A DNA stretch of 9,757 nt from an uncultured Collinsella sp. (GCA_905208975.1 CAJLRE010000061.1:1-9757), one strand, 5' to 3'; shown: positions 1-6,076, counted from the stretch's first letter. Numbers and translations are program-made. The notes: generated by a model not told the origin, from the sequence alone.

Positions 1-776
1 TGAGCCAGGCCGTCAAGGCGCTCGAGCGCGAGCTGGGCACCACGATTATCGAGCGTGGCAAGCAGGGCGTCTCGCTTACGCGCGACGGCAAACAGTATCT
101 GCCGTATCTGCGCCAAATCGTAACTGCCGAGGCCGAGCTTGAGGGCAAGCGCCAGGAGTTGCTGGGGCTTTCGTCGACCGACATTCGCATTGCGACGTTT
201 ACCAACGTGAGTCGTACTGTGTTGCCGCGTGTGATCCGCGACTTTGGGGCCCTGCATCCGGGCGTGCGCTTTACCCTCAAGCAGGGCGATTACACGCGCA
301 ATGCCCAGTGGGTGCACGATGGCGTGGTCGACTTTTGCTTTACAGCGCGTGGATTTACCGAGGGGCTCGAGAAACGCGTGGTCTATCACGACGAGCTGGT
401 GGCGCTGTTGCCAGCCGTCCATCCACTGGCGGCAAAGGAAAAGGTGACGCTTGCCGACCTGGCGTCCGAACCGTTTGTGCTGCTGGATGAGGGCGAACAG
501 AGTCTGGTGCTCGATGCGTTTGCCGCGCACGGGCTATCGCCGCATGTGACGAGTGAGGTCACCGATGACTACACCATTATGGCGATGGTGGAGGAGGGCC
601 TCGGTGTGAGCATGCTCTACCGCCGTACCGTCGAGGGCATGCAGGCTGATATTTGCGTGCGTCCCATCGTGCACGCTCCCTCACGCGACGTCGTGGCAGC
701 CTGGCGCAGCTGGGATACCATGCCGATCGCCACGAGGCGCTTTATCGACTACATGAGCTCACATATCGTGAGCTAG
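1..776 (+). CDS. LysR-family transcriptional regulator (5' truncated)
   Basis: The frame is open from base 3 to a TAG at 774-776, giving 257 visible residues; about 30 N-terminal residues lie outside the window. The visible part begins at SQAVKALERELGTTIIER, the recognition helix and wing of the LysR winged helix-turn-helix. A linker helix follows (YLPYLRQIVTAEAELEGKRQ). From about residue 56 comes the periplasmic-binding-protein-like effector domain, starting IRIATFTNVSRTVLPRVI. The segment HDELVALLPAVHPLA is the usual strand and hinge of that domain. Family members bind DNA as tetramers and respond to a small molecule; the ligand cannot be read from sequence. LysR proteins usually regulate a divergent gene, which would lie left of this window, so control of the convergent MATE gene is not supported. 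The domain call is certain and the target unknown. Confidence 0.93.
   Translation, partial: SQAVKALERELGTTIIERGKQGVSLTRDGKQYLPYLRQIVTAEAELEGKRQELLGLSSTDIRIATFTNVSRTVLPRVIRDFGALHPGVRFTLKQGDYTRNAQWVHDGVVDFCFTARGFTEGLEKRVVYHDELVALLPAVHPLAAKEKVTLADLASEPFVLLDEGEQSLVLDAFAAHGLSPHVTSEVTDDYTIMAMVEEGLGVSMLYRRTVEGMQADICVRPIVHAPSRDVVAAWRSWDTMPIATRRFIDYMSSHIVS
756..774. other. Stem-loop at the end of the LysR gene
   Basis: AGCTCAC (756-762) and GTGAGCT (768-774) form a perfect 7-bp stem with a 5-nt loop that overlaps the last codons and stop of the LysR gene. It sits in the 29-bp gap between two convergent genes. There is no T-run after it, so it is a weak terminator candidate at best. It may be chance. 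Confidence 0.3.
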
Positions 777-805
777 TTGCCGATGCGCCACCTTGTTGGA
801 TGTGT

Positions 806-2188
806 CTAGCGCGCCCCAGTCTTGGCTTGCGCCAGACGATAGGTGCGTGCCGGATGGCAGAGCAATACCGCCACGACCATAAAGAACGCTGTGGTGCCCA
901 GGCTGATGGGGTAGACCATCATGATGTTCGCAAAGGTGCGGAAGTGCGGGAACACGCAGAACACCCAATAGAAGCGGATGCCGCAGACGCAAATCATGGT
1001 GATGAGGGCGGGCATGAGCGAGATGCCAAAGCCGCGCAGATAACCGGACATGTTTTCGTAGAACATGCTAAAGGCGTACGCCGGGAAGATCGAACACACG
1101 CGGATATAGCCGATCGAGACGATGTTGGGATCGCTGTTAAAGAGCGCCAGGATCTCGCGCCCCAGACCGACGATGACGATAATCGTGGTGAGTGCAACGA
1201 TGCCGCCTTCGACCAGGCAGACCTTGAGCGTTTTGGTGCAGCGGTCGATCTGGCGGGCACCGTGGTTTTGTCCCACAAAGGTGGTGCAAGCCTGGCTAAA
1301 GCTGTTGAGCAGGTTGTAGCACACGTACTCCAGGCTCATGGCAGCGCTGGATGCCGCCATGACCTCGGTGCCCAGGCTGTTGATGGCGGACTGAATGATG
1401 ATGTTGGCGACGGCAAAGACAGCGCTTTGGATGCCGGCGGGCAGCCCGATCTTGACGATGCGCTTGAGGGCGACGGGGTCGATAGCCAGGTCGCGTGGGG
1501 TGACGCGGACGACGGAGTCAGTCTTGAGCAGGTGGACAAAGAGCGTGCCGGCGCTGACGGTGTAGGCGATGGCGGTGGCGATGGCGACACCCGCGACGCC
1601 CCAGTGGAGCACGGGGACAAAGATGAGGTCCAGGCCAATGTTGAGGATGGTGGACACGGCAAGCGCCTGCAGCGGCATGCGGGTGATGCCGACAGAGCGG
1701 AAGATTGCTGCCTCAAAGTTGTAGAGCAAGATCGAGGGCATGCTGAGCAAAAAGACGCGCAGGTAGAGCGAAGCGAGCGGCATGGTTTCGTCAGGGACGT
1801 TGAGCGCGGCGAGCATGGGCTCGGCAAAGATCTCGCCCAGCGCGATGACGACAAAGCCCACGAGTGCCATCAGAATCGAGGTATGGACGGCGCGCTTGAC
1901 CATGTTCTGATCGTTGCGGCCGATGGCGTTGGCGATGACCACGTTGGAGCCAAGCGACAGCCCAATAAACAGGTTGATCATAAGACTGGTAAGCGGAACA
2001 TTGGAGCCGACCGCCGCCATGGCGAGGGTCCCCTGGTCGCCCGAGAAGTTACCGATGATGACCGTGGCGATGAGGTTCGACAGCTGCTCAAGGATGCTCG
2101 TGGCGGCGACGGGAAAGGCGAACAGGGGAATATTGCGCCACAGCGAGCCGGTGGTCATGTCAATGTGCTTAGATGCGGTGTCTGCCAT
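806..2188 (-). CDS. MATE-family multidrug/toxin efflux transporter
   Basis: This 460-residue inner-membrane protein has the size and pattern of a 12-helix MATE antiporter, which exports cationic drugs or metabolites in exchange for Na+ or H+. The N-terminal part has the typical first-helix stretch (LWRNIPLFAFPVAATSILEQ), followed by IGNFSGDQGTLAMAAVG and FIGLSLGSNVVIANAIGR, the conserved helix 1-2 segment. The second half repeats the fold from about residue 240 (IVKIGLPAGIQSAVFAVANI) to ALINMICV-like helices near the C-terminus. The ATG at 2188 is preceded on its strand by GAGATTGAGAG, a modest binding site. The next in-frame ATG, 10 codons in, has none, so the first is preferred. It is divergent from rlmA and convergent with the LysR gene. 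Substrate and coupling ion are not predictable. Confidence 0.93.
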   Translation of the reverse strand: MADTASKHIDMTTGSLWRNIPLFAFPVAATSILEQLSNLIATVIIGNFSGDQGTLAMAAVGSNVPLTSLMINLFIGLSLGSNVVIANAIGRNDQNMVKRAVHTSILMALVGFVVIALGEIFAEPMLAALNVPDETMPLASLYLRVFLLSMPSILLYNFEAAIFRSVGITRMPLQALAVSTILNIGLDLIFVPVLHWGVAGVAIATAIAYTVSAGTLFVHLLKTDSVVRVTPRDLAIDPVALKRIVKIGLPAGIQSAVFAVANIIIQSAINSLGTEVMAASSAAMSLEYVCYNLLNSFSQACTTFVGQNHGARQIDRCTKTLKVCLVEGGIVALTTIIVIVGLGREILALFNSDPNIVSIGYIRVCSIFPAYAFSMFYENMSGYLRGFGISLMPALITMICVCGIRFYWVFCVFPHFRTFANIMMVYPISLGTTAFFMVVAVLLCHPARTYRLAQAKTGAR

Positions 2189-2256
2189 ACGCTCTCAATC
2201 TCTAATATGCTCTTTCGTGCTTATTTGCGCAGACGATGATACTCCTAATGCAGCCA

Positions 2257-2311
2257 GCCGGCACTTAGGGACGTTCCTTTTCTGTCGGCAGCTGGGGACA
2301 CTCCTTGTCTC
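2257..2311. repeat. Degenerate tandem repeat pair (GGGAC...TCCTT type)
   Basis: Two copies of about 28 bases follow one another with a 27-bp offset. The first (2257-2284) contains CCGGCA, GGGACG and TCCTTTTCT; the second (2284-2311) contains TCGGCA, GGGACA and TCCTTGTCT. By hand alignment 20 of 28 positions match. The pair lies in the non-coding gap between the divergent MATE and rlmA genes. It shares the GGGACA core with the elements at 3193-3235 and 8074-8106. It looks like a decayed REP-type palindromic repeat. It could instead be a leader or operator for rlmA, but the GGGACA motif recurring at unrelated genes favours a dispersed repeat. Confidence 0.5.
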
Positions 2312-2368
2312 TTCTATGACTAGGTGGGGAAGGCGTGCGACAATGGTGGGCGTTGTGTTGTTCGCGCT

Positions 2369-2374
2369 AAGGAG
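2369..2374 (+). promoter_or_regulatory. Ribosome binding site of rlmA
   Basis: AAGGAG lies 5 bases before the ATG at 2380. This fixes the start and places the zinc-finger cysteines right at the N-terminus, as in characterised RlmA proteins. Confidence 0.85.
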
Positions 2375-2379
2375 TTGCC

Positions 2380-3192
2380 ATGTTGTTGTGTCCCGTTTGC
2401 CATGAACCGTTGGTGGACGACGAGCGCGGTGCTGCATGCGCGGGCGGACACCGATTTGACCGTGCGCGCGAGGGCTATCTCTATCTGCTGCGCTCGTCCA
2501 AGAGCGGTGACTCCATGGGCGATCCCAGGTCGCAGGCACGCAGCCGTCGCGACTTTCTGAACCGCGGTTACTATGCGCCGTTGCGCGATGCGATGGTCGA
2601 GCTGGTGCGCGAGCGGGTGTCTGGTCGTGCCGCGTCAACGAACTGCCCCATGACGTTGCTCGATATTTGCTGTGGCGAGGGCTACTACACCAGCGCCATG
2701 GGTGCGGTGCCGGGCGTAGATGCTTACGGTTTCGACCTGGGCAAAGAGATGGTGCGCCTGGCCGCCAAGCGCGGCGATGCGACCTACTTCGTGGCCAACA
2801 TGAAGGCTATCCCCGTGGCCGATGGCGCCTTCGATATGGTGACCGAGCTCTTTGCCCCCTTTAACGAGCGCGAATTTGCCCGCGTGCTGGCGCCAGAGGG
2901 CTCGCTCTATACCGTGGTGCCGGGTGCTCGGCATCTGTTTGGCCTCAAAGAGGTGCTCTACGACACGCCATATCTCAATGACGAGAAGCTGCCGAAGACC
3001 ACTGAACTCGAGTTGGTCGGAACGCAGCGGGTGTTTGCGAACATTACGCTCCAGACCCAGGCTGACATCGAGGCGGTGTTCCAGATGACGCCCTACTACT
3101 ACCGCACGCGCCCCGCCGACAAAGAGCGCCTGGCAAACCTCGATACCCTTCAGACCGATATCGACTTTATCATCGCCGAGTACCGCCACTAA
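2380..3192 (+). CDS. rlmA: 23S rRNA (guanine-N1)-methyltransferase, RlmA family
   Basis: This 270-residue protein uses S-adenosylmethionine to methylate N1 of a guanine in helix 35 of 23S rRNA (G745 in E. coli RlmA; G748 in Gram-positive relatives such as TlrB, which affects macrolide binding). The N-terminal zinc finger is intact: C4, C7, C20 and H24, in the CPVCHEPL context of the family. Residues 43-72 carry the conserved linker (GDSMGDPRSQARSRRDFLNR), where E. coli has GDSAEMMQARRAFL. The SAM-binding motif is LLDICCGEGYYT at 93-104, with an acidic FDL at 118-120. The C-terminal VVPGARHLFGLKEVLYD matches the family motif. Length agrees with E. coli RlmA. The gene appears to be a single transcription unit, ending in the terminator at 3244. 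Which guanine it methylates is inferred from phylogeny, not seen. Confidence 0.92.
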   Translation: MLLCPVCHEPLVDDERGAACAGGHRFDRAREGYLYLLRSSKSGDSMGDPRSQARSRRDFLNRGYYAPLRDAMVELVRERVSGRAASTNCPMTLLDICCGEGYYTSAMGAVPGVDAYGFDLGKEMVRLAAKRGDATYFVANMKAIPVADGAFDMVTELFAPFNEREFARVLAPEGSLYTVVPGARHLFGLKEVLYDTPYLNDEKLPKTTELELVGTQRVFANITLQTQADIEAVFQMTPYYYRTRPADKERLANLDTLQTDIDFIIAEYRH

Positions 3193-3235
3193 CCTACCAA
3201 AAAGGGACAGGTTTATTTTGGCAGGTTTTATCTGG
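3193..3235. repeat. Hairpin with GGGACAG loop directly after the rlmA stop
   Basis: CCTACCAAAA (3193-3202) pairs with TTTTGGCAGG (3216-3225) with one mismatch, around a 13-nt loop containing GGGACAGG. It begins on the base after the rlmA TAA. A short internal tandem follows: CAGGTTTATTTTGG (3209-3222) and CAGGTTTTATCTGG (3222-3235) agree at 11 of 14 positions. AAAGGGACAG at 3201-3210 is identical to 3' flanking DNA of the TetM-like gene (8082-8091). I read it as a REP-like element; a role in mRNA 3'-end protection is possible. Confidence 0.5.
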
Positions 3236-3243
3236 GCAAACGT

Positions 3244-3281
3244 AAAGGGCCGACCGCGGAGATGCGCGATCGGCCCTTTTT
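3244..3281. terminator. Bidirectional intrinsic terminator
   Basis: AAAGGGCCGA (3244-3253) and TCGGCCCTTT (3270-3279) form a perfect 10-bp stem, followed on the + strand by a run of five T (3277-3281). On the other strand the tail is only three T. It is placed to end rlmA transcription from the left and, 37 bp past its stop, the membrane-protein gene from the right. Confidence 0.85.
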
Positions 3282-3317
3282 AGTTGCTTGGCTGCAGGGA
3301 GCTGTGGGGGCAGGTGC

Positions 3318-3719
3318 CTACAGACGATCCTTGTTCTCGGCCTTAACGTCGTGTGCCTGCTGAACAAAGAACAGGTCGTACACCACGATGACAAAGGCGC
3401 CATAGTTTATGGCGTCGCCGCCAAACGCGGGAAGCGTGAGCACCGCCTGGGCAAGCGTGGCGACTGCAGCAACGATACCGAGCTTAAACGCGCCGTCAAC
3501 CTGCGAAGGCTTGTTGGCACCCTTGATGCCCGCAACGCCTGCGGCGAGATCGATGAGGCCCTTGGCGATAATCACGGCCGCGGCGAGCATGGCGTTCGAT
3601 CCGTAGGTGGACTCGAGCTTGCCGGTCGCGATGCCGGCGATTCCAATGACGAGACTGGCGATGCCCAGAACAAAATAAATCAGGGCAAGGATTTTGAGAG
3701 TCTTGCGAGTGAAGCTCAT
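3318..3719 (-). CDS. Small four-helix integral membrane protein, function unknown
   Basis: This 133-residue protein has four hydrophobic segments, about 9-31, 43-66, 79-97 and 103-120. It has a basic N-terminus (MSFTRKTLK) and a charged C-terminal tail (QQAHDVKAENKDRL). The N-terminal pair and the basic start suggest both ends are cytoplasmic. I do not recognise a named family, catalytic motif or transport signature; the glycine- and alanine-rich helices resemble small uncharacterised membrane proteins. An in-frame ATG lies 23 codons further upstream, but AAAGGA is 7 bases before the ATG at 3719 and the extra N-terminus would be polar and unrelated, so 3719 is chosen. It appears to be transcribed alone, between a putative promoter near 3787 and the terminator at 3244-3281. 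Confidence 0.82.
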   Translation of the reverse strand: MSFTRKTLKILALIYFVLGIASLVIGIAGIATGKLESTYGSNAMLAAAVIIAKGLIDLAAGVAGIKGANKPSQVDGAFKLGIVAAVATLAQAVLTLPAFGGDAINYGAFVIVVYDLFFVQQAHDVKAENKDRL

Positions 3720-3762
3720 GGCTGGTCCTTTCGATACGAGTACGCCAACCTGGCGCACCCTT

Positions 3763-3792
3763 TGTGCTGCACATATGGTGAAGCACATTGTA
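3763..3792 (-). promoter_or_regulatory. Possible promoter and operator of the four-helix membrane protein
   Basis: On the minus strand TACAAT (3787-3792 as ATTGTA on +) could be a -10 box, giving a leader of about 60 nt. I see no good -35. Just downstream in that direction, TGTGCT (3763-3768) and AGCACA (3782-3787) form a 6-bp inverted repeat with a 13-bp spacer that would lie over the transcription start, where a repressor could bind. Both parts are weak on their own. Confidence 0.28.
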
Positions 3793-3917
3793 GTTCAACG
3801 CGGCGATGCATGCGCCTGAAAGCGACTCTTGCCTGTGCGGCCCAACCTTTCAAAAAGGAAAGCTGGGCGTAAGCAAAATCGATGGCAGCGTATGCGCGGC
3901 GCTGCGATGATGGGGCC

Positions 3918-3950
3918 ATGGCAAGAGCTGGACCGAAGGAGGGGCCATGA
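3918..3950 (+). CDS. Possible 10-codon upstream ORF
   Basis: ATG at 3918 opens a 10-residue reading frame (MARAGPKEGP) whose TGA at 3948-3950 overlaps the first ATG (3947) of the next small gene in the ATGA arrangement typical of translational coupling. The same nine bases, GGGGCCATG, surround both starts (3912-3920 and 3941-3949). The ribosome binding site of the downstream gene lies inside it. Its own binding site is only a G-run, so translation is uncertain. Confidence 0.22.
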   Translation: MARAGPKEGP

Positions 3951-4090
3951 TGTACGGGGCCAAGCAAGTGCGCGAGCCGCGTTCGTTAGGAAGGCGTATG
4001 GGCGATTCCGTGATCGCTGCCGTGTGCACGGGATTGATGGCGGTGCTTTGCATTGGGATGCTGTGGACCATGTCGCATGTGGGACAATAA
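3947..4090 (+). CDS. Short single-helix membrane protein (46-47 residues)
   Basis: This short frame encodes about 47 residues. The N-terminus is basic and soluble (KQVREPRSLGRRMGD, residues 6-20) and is followed by one hydrophobic helix at about 21-42 (DSVIAAVCTGLMAVLCIGML), then a short SHVGQ tail. The basic side before the helix predicts an N-in, C-out orientation. AAGGAGG (3936-3942) is a near-perfect ribosome binding site, 4 bases before ATG 3947 and 7 before ATG 3950, so the second ATG may be the true start. Codons favour G/C in third position like the neighbours. It lies 63 bp before rsmJ with no terminator between, so the two may share an mRNA. No family is recognised. Evidence for expression is the binding site plus the clean basic-then-hydrophobic pattern. 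Confidence 0.55.
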   Translation: MMYGAKQVREPRSLGRRMGDSVIAAVCTGLMAVLCIGMLWTMSHVGQ

Positions 4091-4142
4091 CGGACGGTTG
4101 GGTGCTGGCATAAACGGCGCTCACGTATTCGTTTTGCTTGTT

Positions 4143-4148
4143 AAGGAG
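4143..4148 (+). promoter_or_regulatory. Ribosome binding site that decides the rsmJ start
   Basis: AAGGAG lies 5 bases before ATG 4154. A GTG at 4148 is in the same frame but overlaps this site, so it cannot be the start served by it. Confidence 0.8.
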
Positions 4149-4153
4149 TGTCC

Positions 4154-4858
4154 ATGGGCGTCGTCGATCCCTTTTCTGTTGCTCGGGCCGCGGGGCTTGA
4201 GCTGACCGGGAAGTCCGAGGGCCTCACGCTCACTGACGGCACGATGGAGCTGCGTGCCGATTTTGGCCGCATGCTTCCGCGGCTCAAGCAGGGTCGTCTG
4301 CAGCAGGAGCTGCTGGTGAAGGCCGCGCGCGCGAAAGACGTTGAGCATCCGTGGGCAGTCGATGCCACGGCAGGTTTTGGCGAGGATTCGCTGCTGCTGG
4401 CGGCCGCGGGCTTTACCGTCGATCTGTATGAACAGGATTGCGTGATCGCGGCGCTCCTCAAGGATGCTTTGGATCGCGCGGCAGATGATCCGGCGCTTGC
4501 GGCTGCCGTGGCGCGCATGCGCTTACATGCGGGCGAGGACAGCATTGCCGGCCTTCGCCATACGGCCGAGCTGATCAAGCAAGGCGAGCTCGCGGCTCCC
4601 GACGTGGTGTATCTGGACCCCATGTTTCCCGAGCGCACCAAGAGCGCGGCGGTGAAAAAGAAGTTTCAGCTCTTGCACCATCTGGAGCAGCCGTGCGCCG
4701 ACGAGGAGACGCTGGTCGAAGCTGCGCTTGCGGTGCACCCGCGCAAGGTCGTTATCAAGCGACCGGTGAAGGGGCCGCTGCTTGCCGGCGTTAAGCCGAG
4801 CTATCAGCTTGCGGGCAAGGCCGTTCGTTACGATGTTTTGGTGCCGCCGCGCCCGTAG
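4154..4858 (+). CDS. rsmJ: 16S rRNA (guanine-N2)-methyltransferase, RsmJ family
   Basis: This 234-residue SAM-dependent methyltransferase resembles E. coli RsmJ (YhiQ), which makes N2-methylguanosine at G1516 of 16S rRNA in the small subunit. The N-terminal region carries LRADFGRMLPRLKQGR (33-48), corresponding to the LxxDF...RR...GRG substrate-binding stretch of the family. Motif I is VDATAGFGEDS (69-79), and the acidic ribose ligand is E93 in LYEQD. The catalytic motif is YLDPMFPERTKSAAVKKK (153-170), very close to the E. coli YLDPMFPHKQKSALVKKE. VVIKRP (199-204) and KAVRYDV (222-228) match the C-terminal motifs. It is slightly shorter than E. coli RsmJ (250) because the N-terminus is reduced. 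Family assignment is strong; the exact nucleotide in this organism is inferred. It is convergent with the small cysteine-rich gene downstream. Confidence 0.87.
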   Translation: MGVVDPFSVARAAGLELTGKSEGLTLTDGTMELRADFGRMLPRLKQGRLQQELLVKAARAKDVEHPWAVDATAGFGEDSLLLAAAGFTVDLYEQDCVIAALLKDALDRAADDPALAAAVARMRLHAGEDSIAGLRHTAELIKQGELAAPDVVYLDPMFPERTKSAAVKKKFQLLHHLEQPCADEETLVEAALAVHPRKVVIKRPVKGPLLAGVKPSYQLAGKAVRYDVLVPPRP

Positions 4859-4863
4859 CTTGT

Positions 4864-4895
4864 GCACGATGGCTGGCGCTTCGCCAGCGCCGTGC
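4864..4895. terminator. Stem-loop between convergent genes, terminator-like without T-run
   Basis: GCTGGCG (4872-4878) and CGCCAGC (4882-4888) form a perfect 7-bp stem with a CTT loop. Outside a small internal loop, GCACG (4864-4868) pairs with CGTGC (4891-4895). It lies between the stops of rsmJ and the convergent cysteine-rich gene. There is no T-run on either side, so intrinsic termination is unproven. Confidence 0.42.
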
Positions 4896-4907
4896 CGATG
4901 CGGGGGT

Positions 4908-5204
4908 CTATTTCCAAGGGTGCGACGTCAGGTGCCAGCCGCCGCAGTATTCGCATTTGTAGCAGGACAGGCCGCGCCGTCCGCGGTTTTCGCAGTCGGC
5001 CATAACGGCCTCTGCCTCGGCGCGCGTGTCGTAACGGTTTTTGCGTTCGCACGACTTGTAGCGCCAGGCTTCATCGCGCTCGGCGTCTAGTGCGTCGCGG
5101 CGCTCGTCCTCGCGCGCAAACAGGTCGCCCATATCGCCGCCGGTGGCAGCGCCCAAAAACTCGCTTTTGGCTTTTGACCAGGCGGCTCGCTTTTTGCTCC
5201 CCAT
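4908..5204 (-). CDS. Small cysteine-rich (zinc-ribbon-like) protein, function unknown
   Basis: This 98-residue protein has a polar, highly charged N-terminal half (about 1-50, many Arg, Glu and Asp, probably helical) and a C-terminal metal-binding-like module. The module has C52 in YKSCERKNRYDTRAEAE, C71, and then CYKCEYCGGWHLTSH with C81, C84, C87, H91 and H95. The layout of one Cys before a KxRY-x-T-x-x-EA helix and a terminal CxxCGGWHLTS motif recurs in small uncharacterised bacterial and phage proteins. I know no assigned function; nucleic-acid binding is a guess from zinc ribbons generally. ATG 5204 is chosen because GAGAGGAG lies 10 bases upstream. A TTG seven codons earlier is in frame but overlaps that site and has none of its own. 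It is divergent from the GNAT gene. Confidence 0.72.
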   Translation of the reverse strand: MGSKKRAAWSKAKSEFLGAATGGDMGDLFAREDERRDALDAERDEAWRYKSCERKNRYDTRAEAEAVMADCENRGRRGLSCYKCEYCGGWHLTSHPWK

Positions 5205-5228
5205 CTGCTTCGCGCTCCTCTCCAAACG

Positions 5229-5260
5229 TTGGTATCATTGCTCAATCAAAGTGATACCAA
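5229..5260. promoter_or_regulatory. Palindrome with facing extended -10 promoters
   Basis: TTGGTATCA (5229-5237) and TGATACCAA (5252-5260) are a perfect 9-bp inverted repeat with a 14-bp centre, midway between the divergent cysteine-rich and GNAT genes. Each half reads as an extended -10 box towards the other: TGGTATCAT on + (5230-5238) and TGGTATCAC on - (5259-5251). The predicted start points would both fall near 5245. No -35 is apparent. It could instead be a repressor operator; the two readings are compatible. Confidence 0.5.
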
Positions 5261-5281
5261 TAAACGTGAGGTCGCCGCGTG

Positions 5282-5770
5282 ATGATCAGAAAAACCCTCG
5301 ATACCGACATTCCCGCCGTCATGGCTATCTATGACGCGGCCCGCGCCTTTATGCGCGCGCATGGCAACGCCACGCAGTGGCCCGAGGGCACGCCTTCGGC
5401 CGAGCAGCTGGCTGCCGATATTGCCGCTGGTGGCAGTTACGTGTGCGAAGTCGACGGCCGCGTGGTGGCGACGTTTGCCTTTTTACCGGGTCCGGACGAG
5501 TGCTATGACGTGATTGAGGACGGTCAATGGCGCAGCGACACTCCGTATGCCGTGCTGCATCGCGTGGCATCCGACGGCACCGTGCACGGTATCGCGGCGG
5601 CGATGTTTGCCTTTGCCAAGGAATGCGCCGACCATCTGCGTATTGACACGCACGAGGACAACTTGCCCATGCAGGGCGCCATCGCCAAGGCGGGGTTCGA
5701 GCGTGTCGGTATCGTCTATGTGTCCGACGGCACGGCGCGTGTCGCGTTTGATTGGCTGCGCGAGGCGTAG
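5282..5770 (+). CDS. GNAT-family N-acetyltransferase
   Basis: This 162-residue cytosolic enzyme is predicted to transfer an acetyl group from acetyl-CoA to an amine. It opens with the typical MIRKTLDTDIPAVMAIYDAA strand and helix. It continues with RAFMRAHGNATQWPEG (21-36), a stretch characteristic of one Firmicutes/Actinobacteria GNAT subfamily. Acetyl-CoA-binding motif A is replaced by the subfamily form HRVASDGTVHGIAAAM (93-108), rather than the classical R-x-x-G-x-G. The second half has LRIDTHEDNLPMQGAIAKAGF (119-139), the conserved asparagine and loop of motif B, then a final strand pair ending VAFDW. The substrate is unknown. GTG 5279 directly precedes ATG 5282; GTGAGG (5266-5271) is 7 bases from the GTG and 10 from the ATG, so either may start. 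It ends before a strong terminator and seems to be monocistronic. Confidence 0.9.
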   Translation: MIRKTLDTDIPAVMAIYDAARAFMRAHGNATQWPEGTPSAEQLAADIAAGGSYVCEVDGRVVATFAFLPGPDECYDVIEDGQWRSDTPYAVLHRVASDGTVHGIAAAMFAFAKECADHLRIDTHEDNLPMQGAIAKAGFERVGIVYVSDGTARVAFDWLREA

Positions 5771-5804
5771 GAGCCAAGGCACGTATCATCACCCAGCTCA
5801 AATA

Positions 5805-5832
5805 AAAAATGGCCCCGAGCGGGGCCATTTTT
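5805..5832. terminator. Strong bidirectional intrinsic terminator
   Basis: AAAAATGGCCCC (5805-5816) and GGGGCCATTTTT (5821-5832) are a perfect 12-bp inverted repeat with a GAGC loop. It has T-runs on both strands, 34 bp after the GNAT stop. It ends the GNAT transcript and would also stop transcription entering from the right. Confidence 0.93.
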
Positions 5833-6001
5833 GGTAAAACGCGTCGTTGTGGGACTCGCATTGTTACCGCCCCAGATGAACCCGGGCAGACAAAAAGGGG
5901 AGGTGCCGGCTTTCGCAAGGCGCGAACCTACGAAAATCGCCGCGCGGCAACGCGGGGCGATGAGCTCGGTCGGGGGATAGGGCCCGCTTCGCCCACCGGC
6001 C
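5833..6001. ncRNA. Gene-free structured region, candidate RNA element of unknown type
   Basis: No supported gene lies between 5771 and 6076. Several stem-loops can be drawn here. GGTAA (5833-5837) pairs with TTACC. AGGT (5901-5904) pairs with ACCT (5926-5929). ATCGCC (5936-5941) pairs with GGCGAT (5956-5961) around an inner CGCG/CGCG stem capped by GCAA, a GNRA tetraloop on the + strand. CGGT (5967-5970) pairs with ACCG (5995-5998). On the minus strand, TACAAT (6007-6012) could be a -10 box for a transcript of about 110 nt ending at a T-run (5892-5896). Strand and existence are uncertain, and I cannot match it to a known riboswitch. Confidence 0.3.
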
Positions 6002-6010
6002 CGTAAATTG

Positions 6011-6016
6011 TATCAT
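6011..6016 (+). promoter_or_regulatory. Possible -10 box for the TetM-like gene
   Basis: TATCAT at 6011-6016 resembles the -10 of the GNAT palindrome and would give a leader of about 55 nt before ATG 6077. There is no recognisable -35. If this is the real promoter, the stem-loops at 5833-6001 are upstream of transcription rather than in the leader. Confidence 0.33.
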
Positions 6017-6076
6017 CCAGTGTGGAGCGTGAACGCCCGTTGCCGCGTGCGATGGGCTTGCAATAAGAGGAGAGCC

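Noticed and set aside
653..2239. A 528-codon open frame on the + strand
   Set aside because: It is antisense to the MATE gene. Its product is an Asp/His/Gly/Arg-rich low-complexity chain with no fold, typical of the complement of a GC3-biased gene.
3719..3788. Extending the four-helix protein to the upstream ATG at 3788
   Set aside because: The extension is polar and unrelated to a membrane start; AAAGGA is correctly spaced only for the ATG at 3719.
3829..4113. A 94-codon + frame overlapping the tiny membrane protein
   Set aside because: It has no good ribosome binding site and an Arg-rich product without pattern; the 47-codon frame has a strong site and a membrane helix.
5876..5980. A 34-codon frame that could be a leader peptide of the TetM-like gene
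   Set aside because: It has no ribosome binding site, an unremarkable composition and probably lies upstream of the -10 candidate.
5955..6001. GGGCGATGAGCTC resembles the start of a fluoride riboswitch
   Set aside because: The pairing partner (CTGATGxCxCCTAC-like) is absent downstream and the gene is not a fluoride exporter or enolase.
6008..6076. Extending the TetM-like protein by 23 residues to a TTG
   Set aside because: No binding site precedes the TTG, it overlaps the -10 candidate, and family members begin just before the G1 motif as ATG 6077 does.
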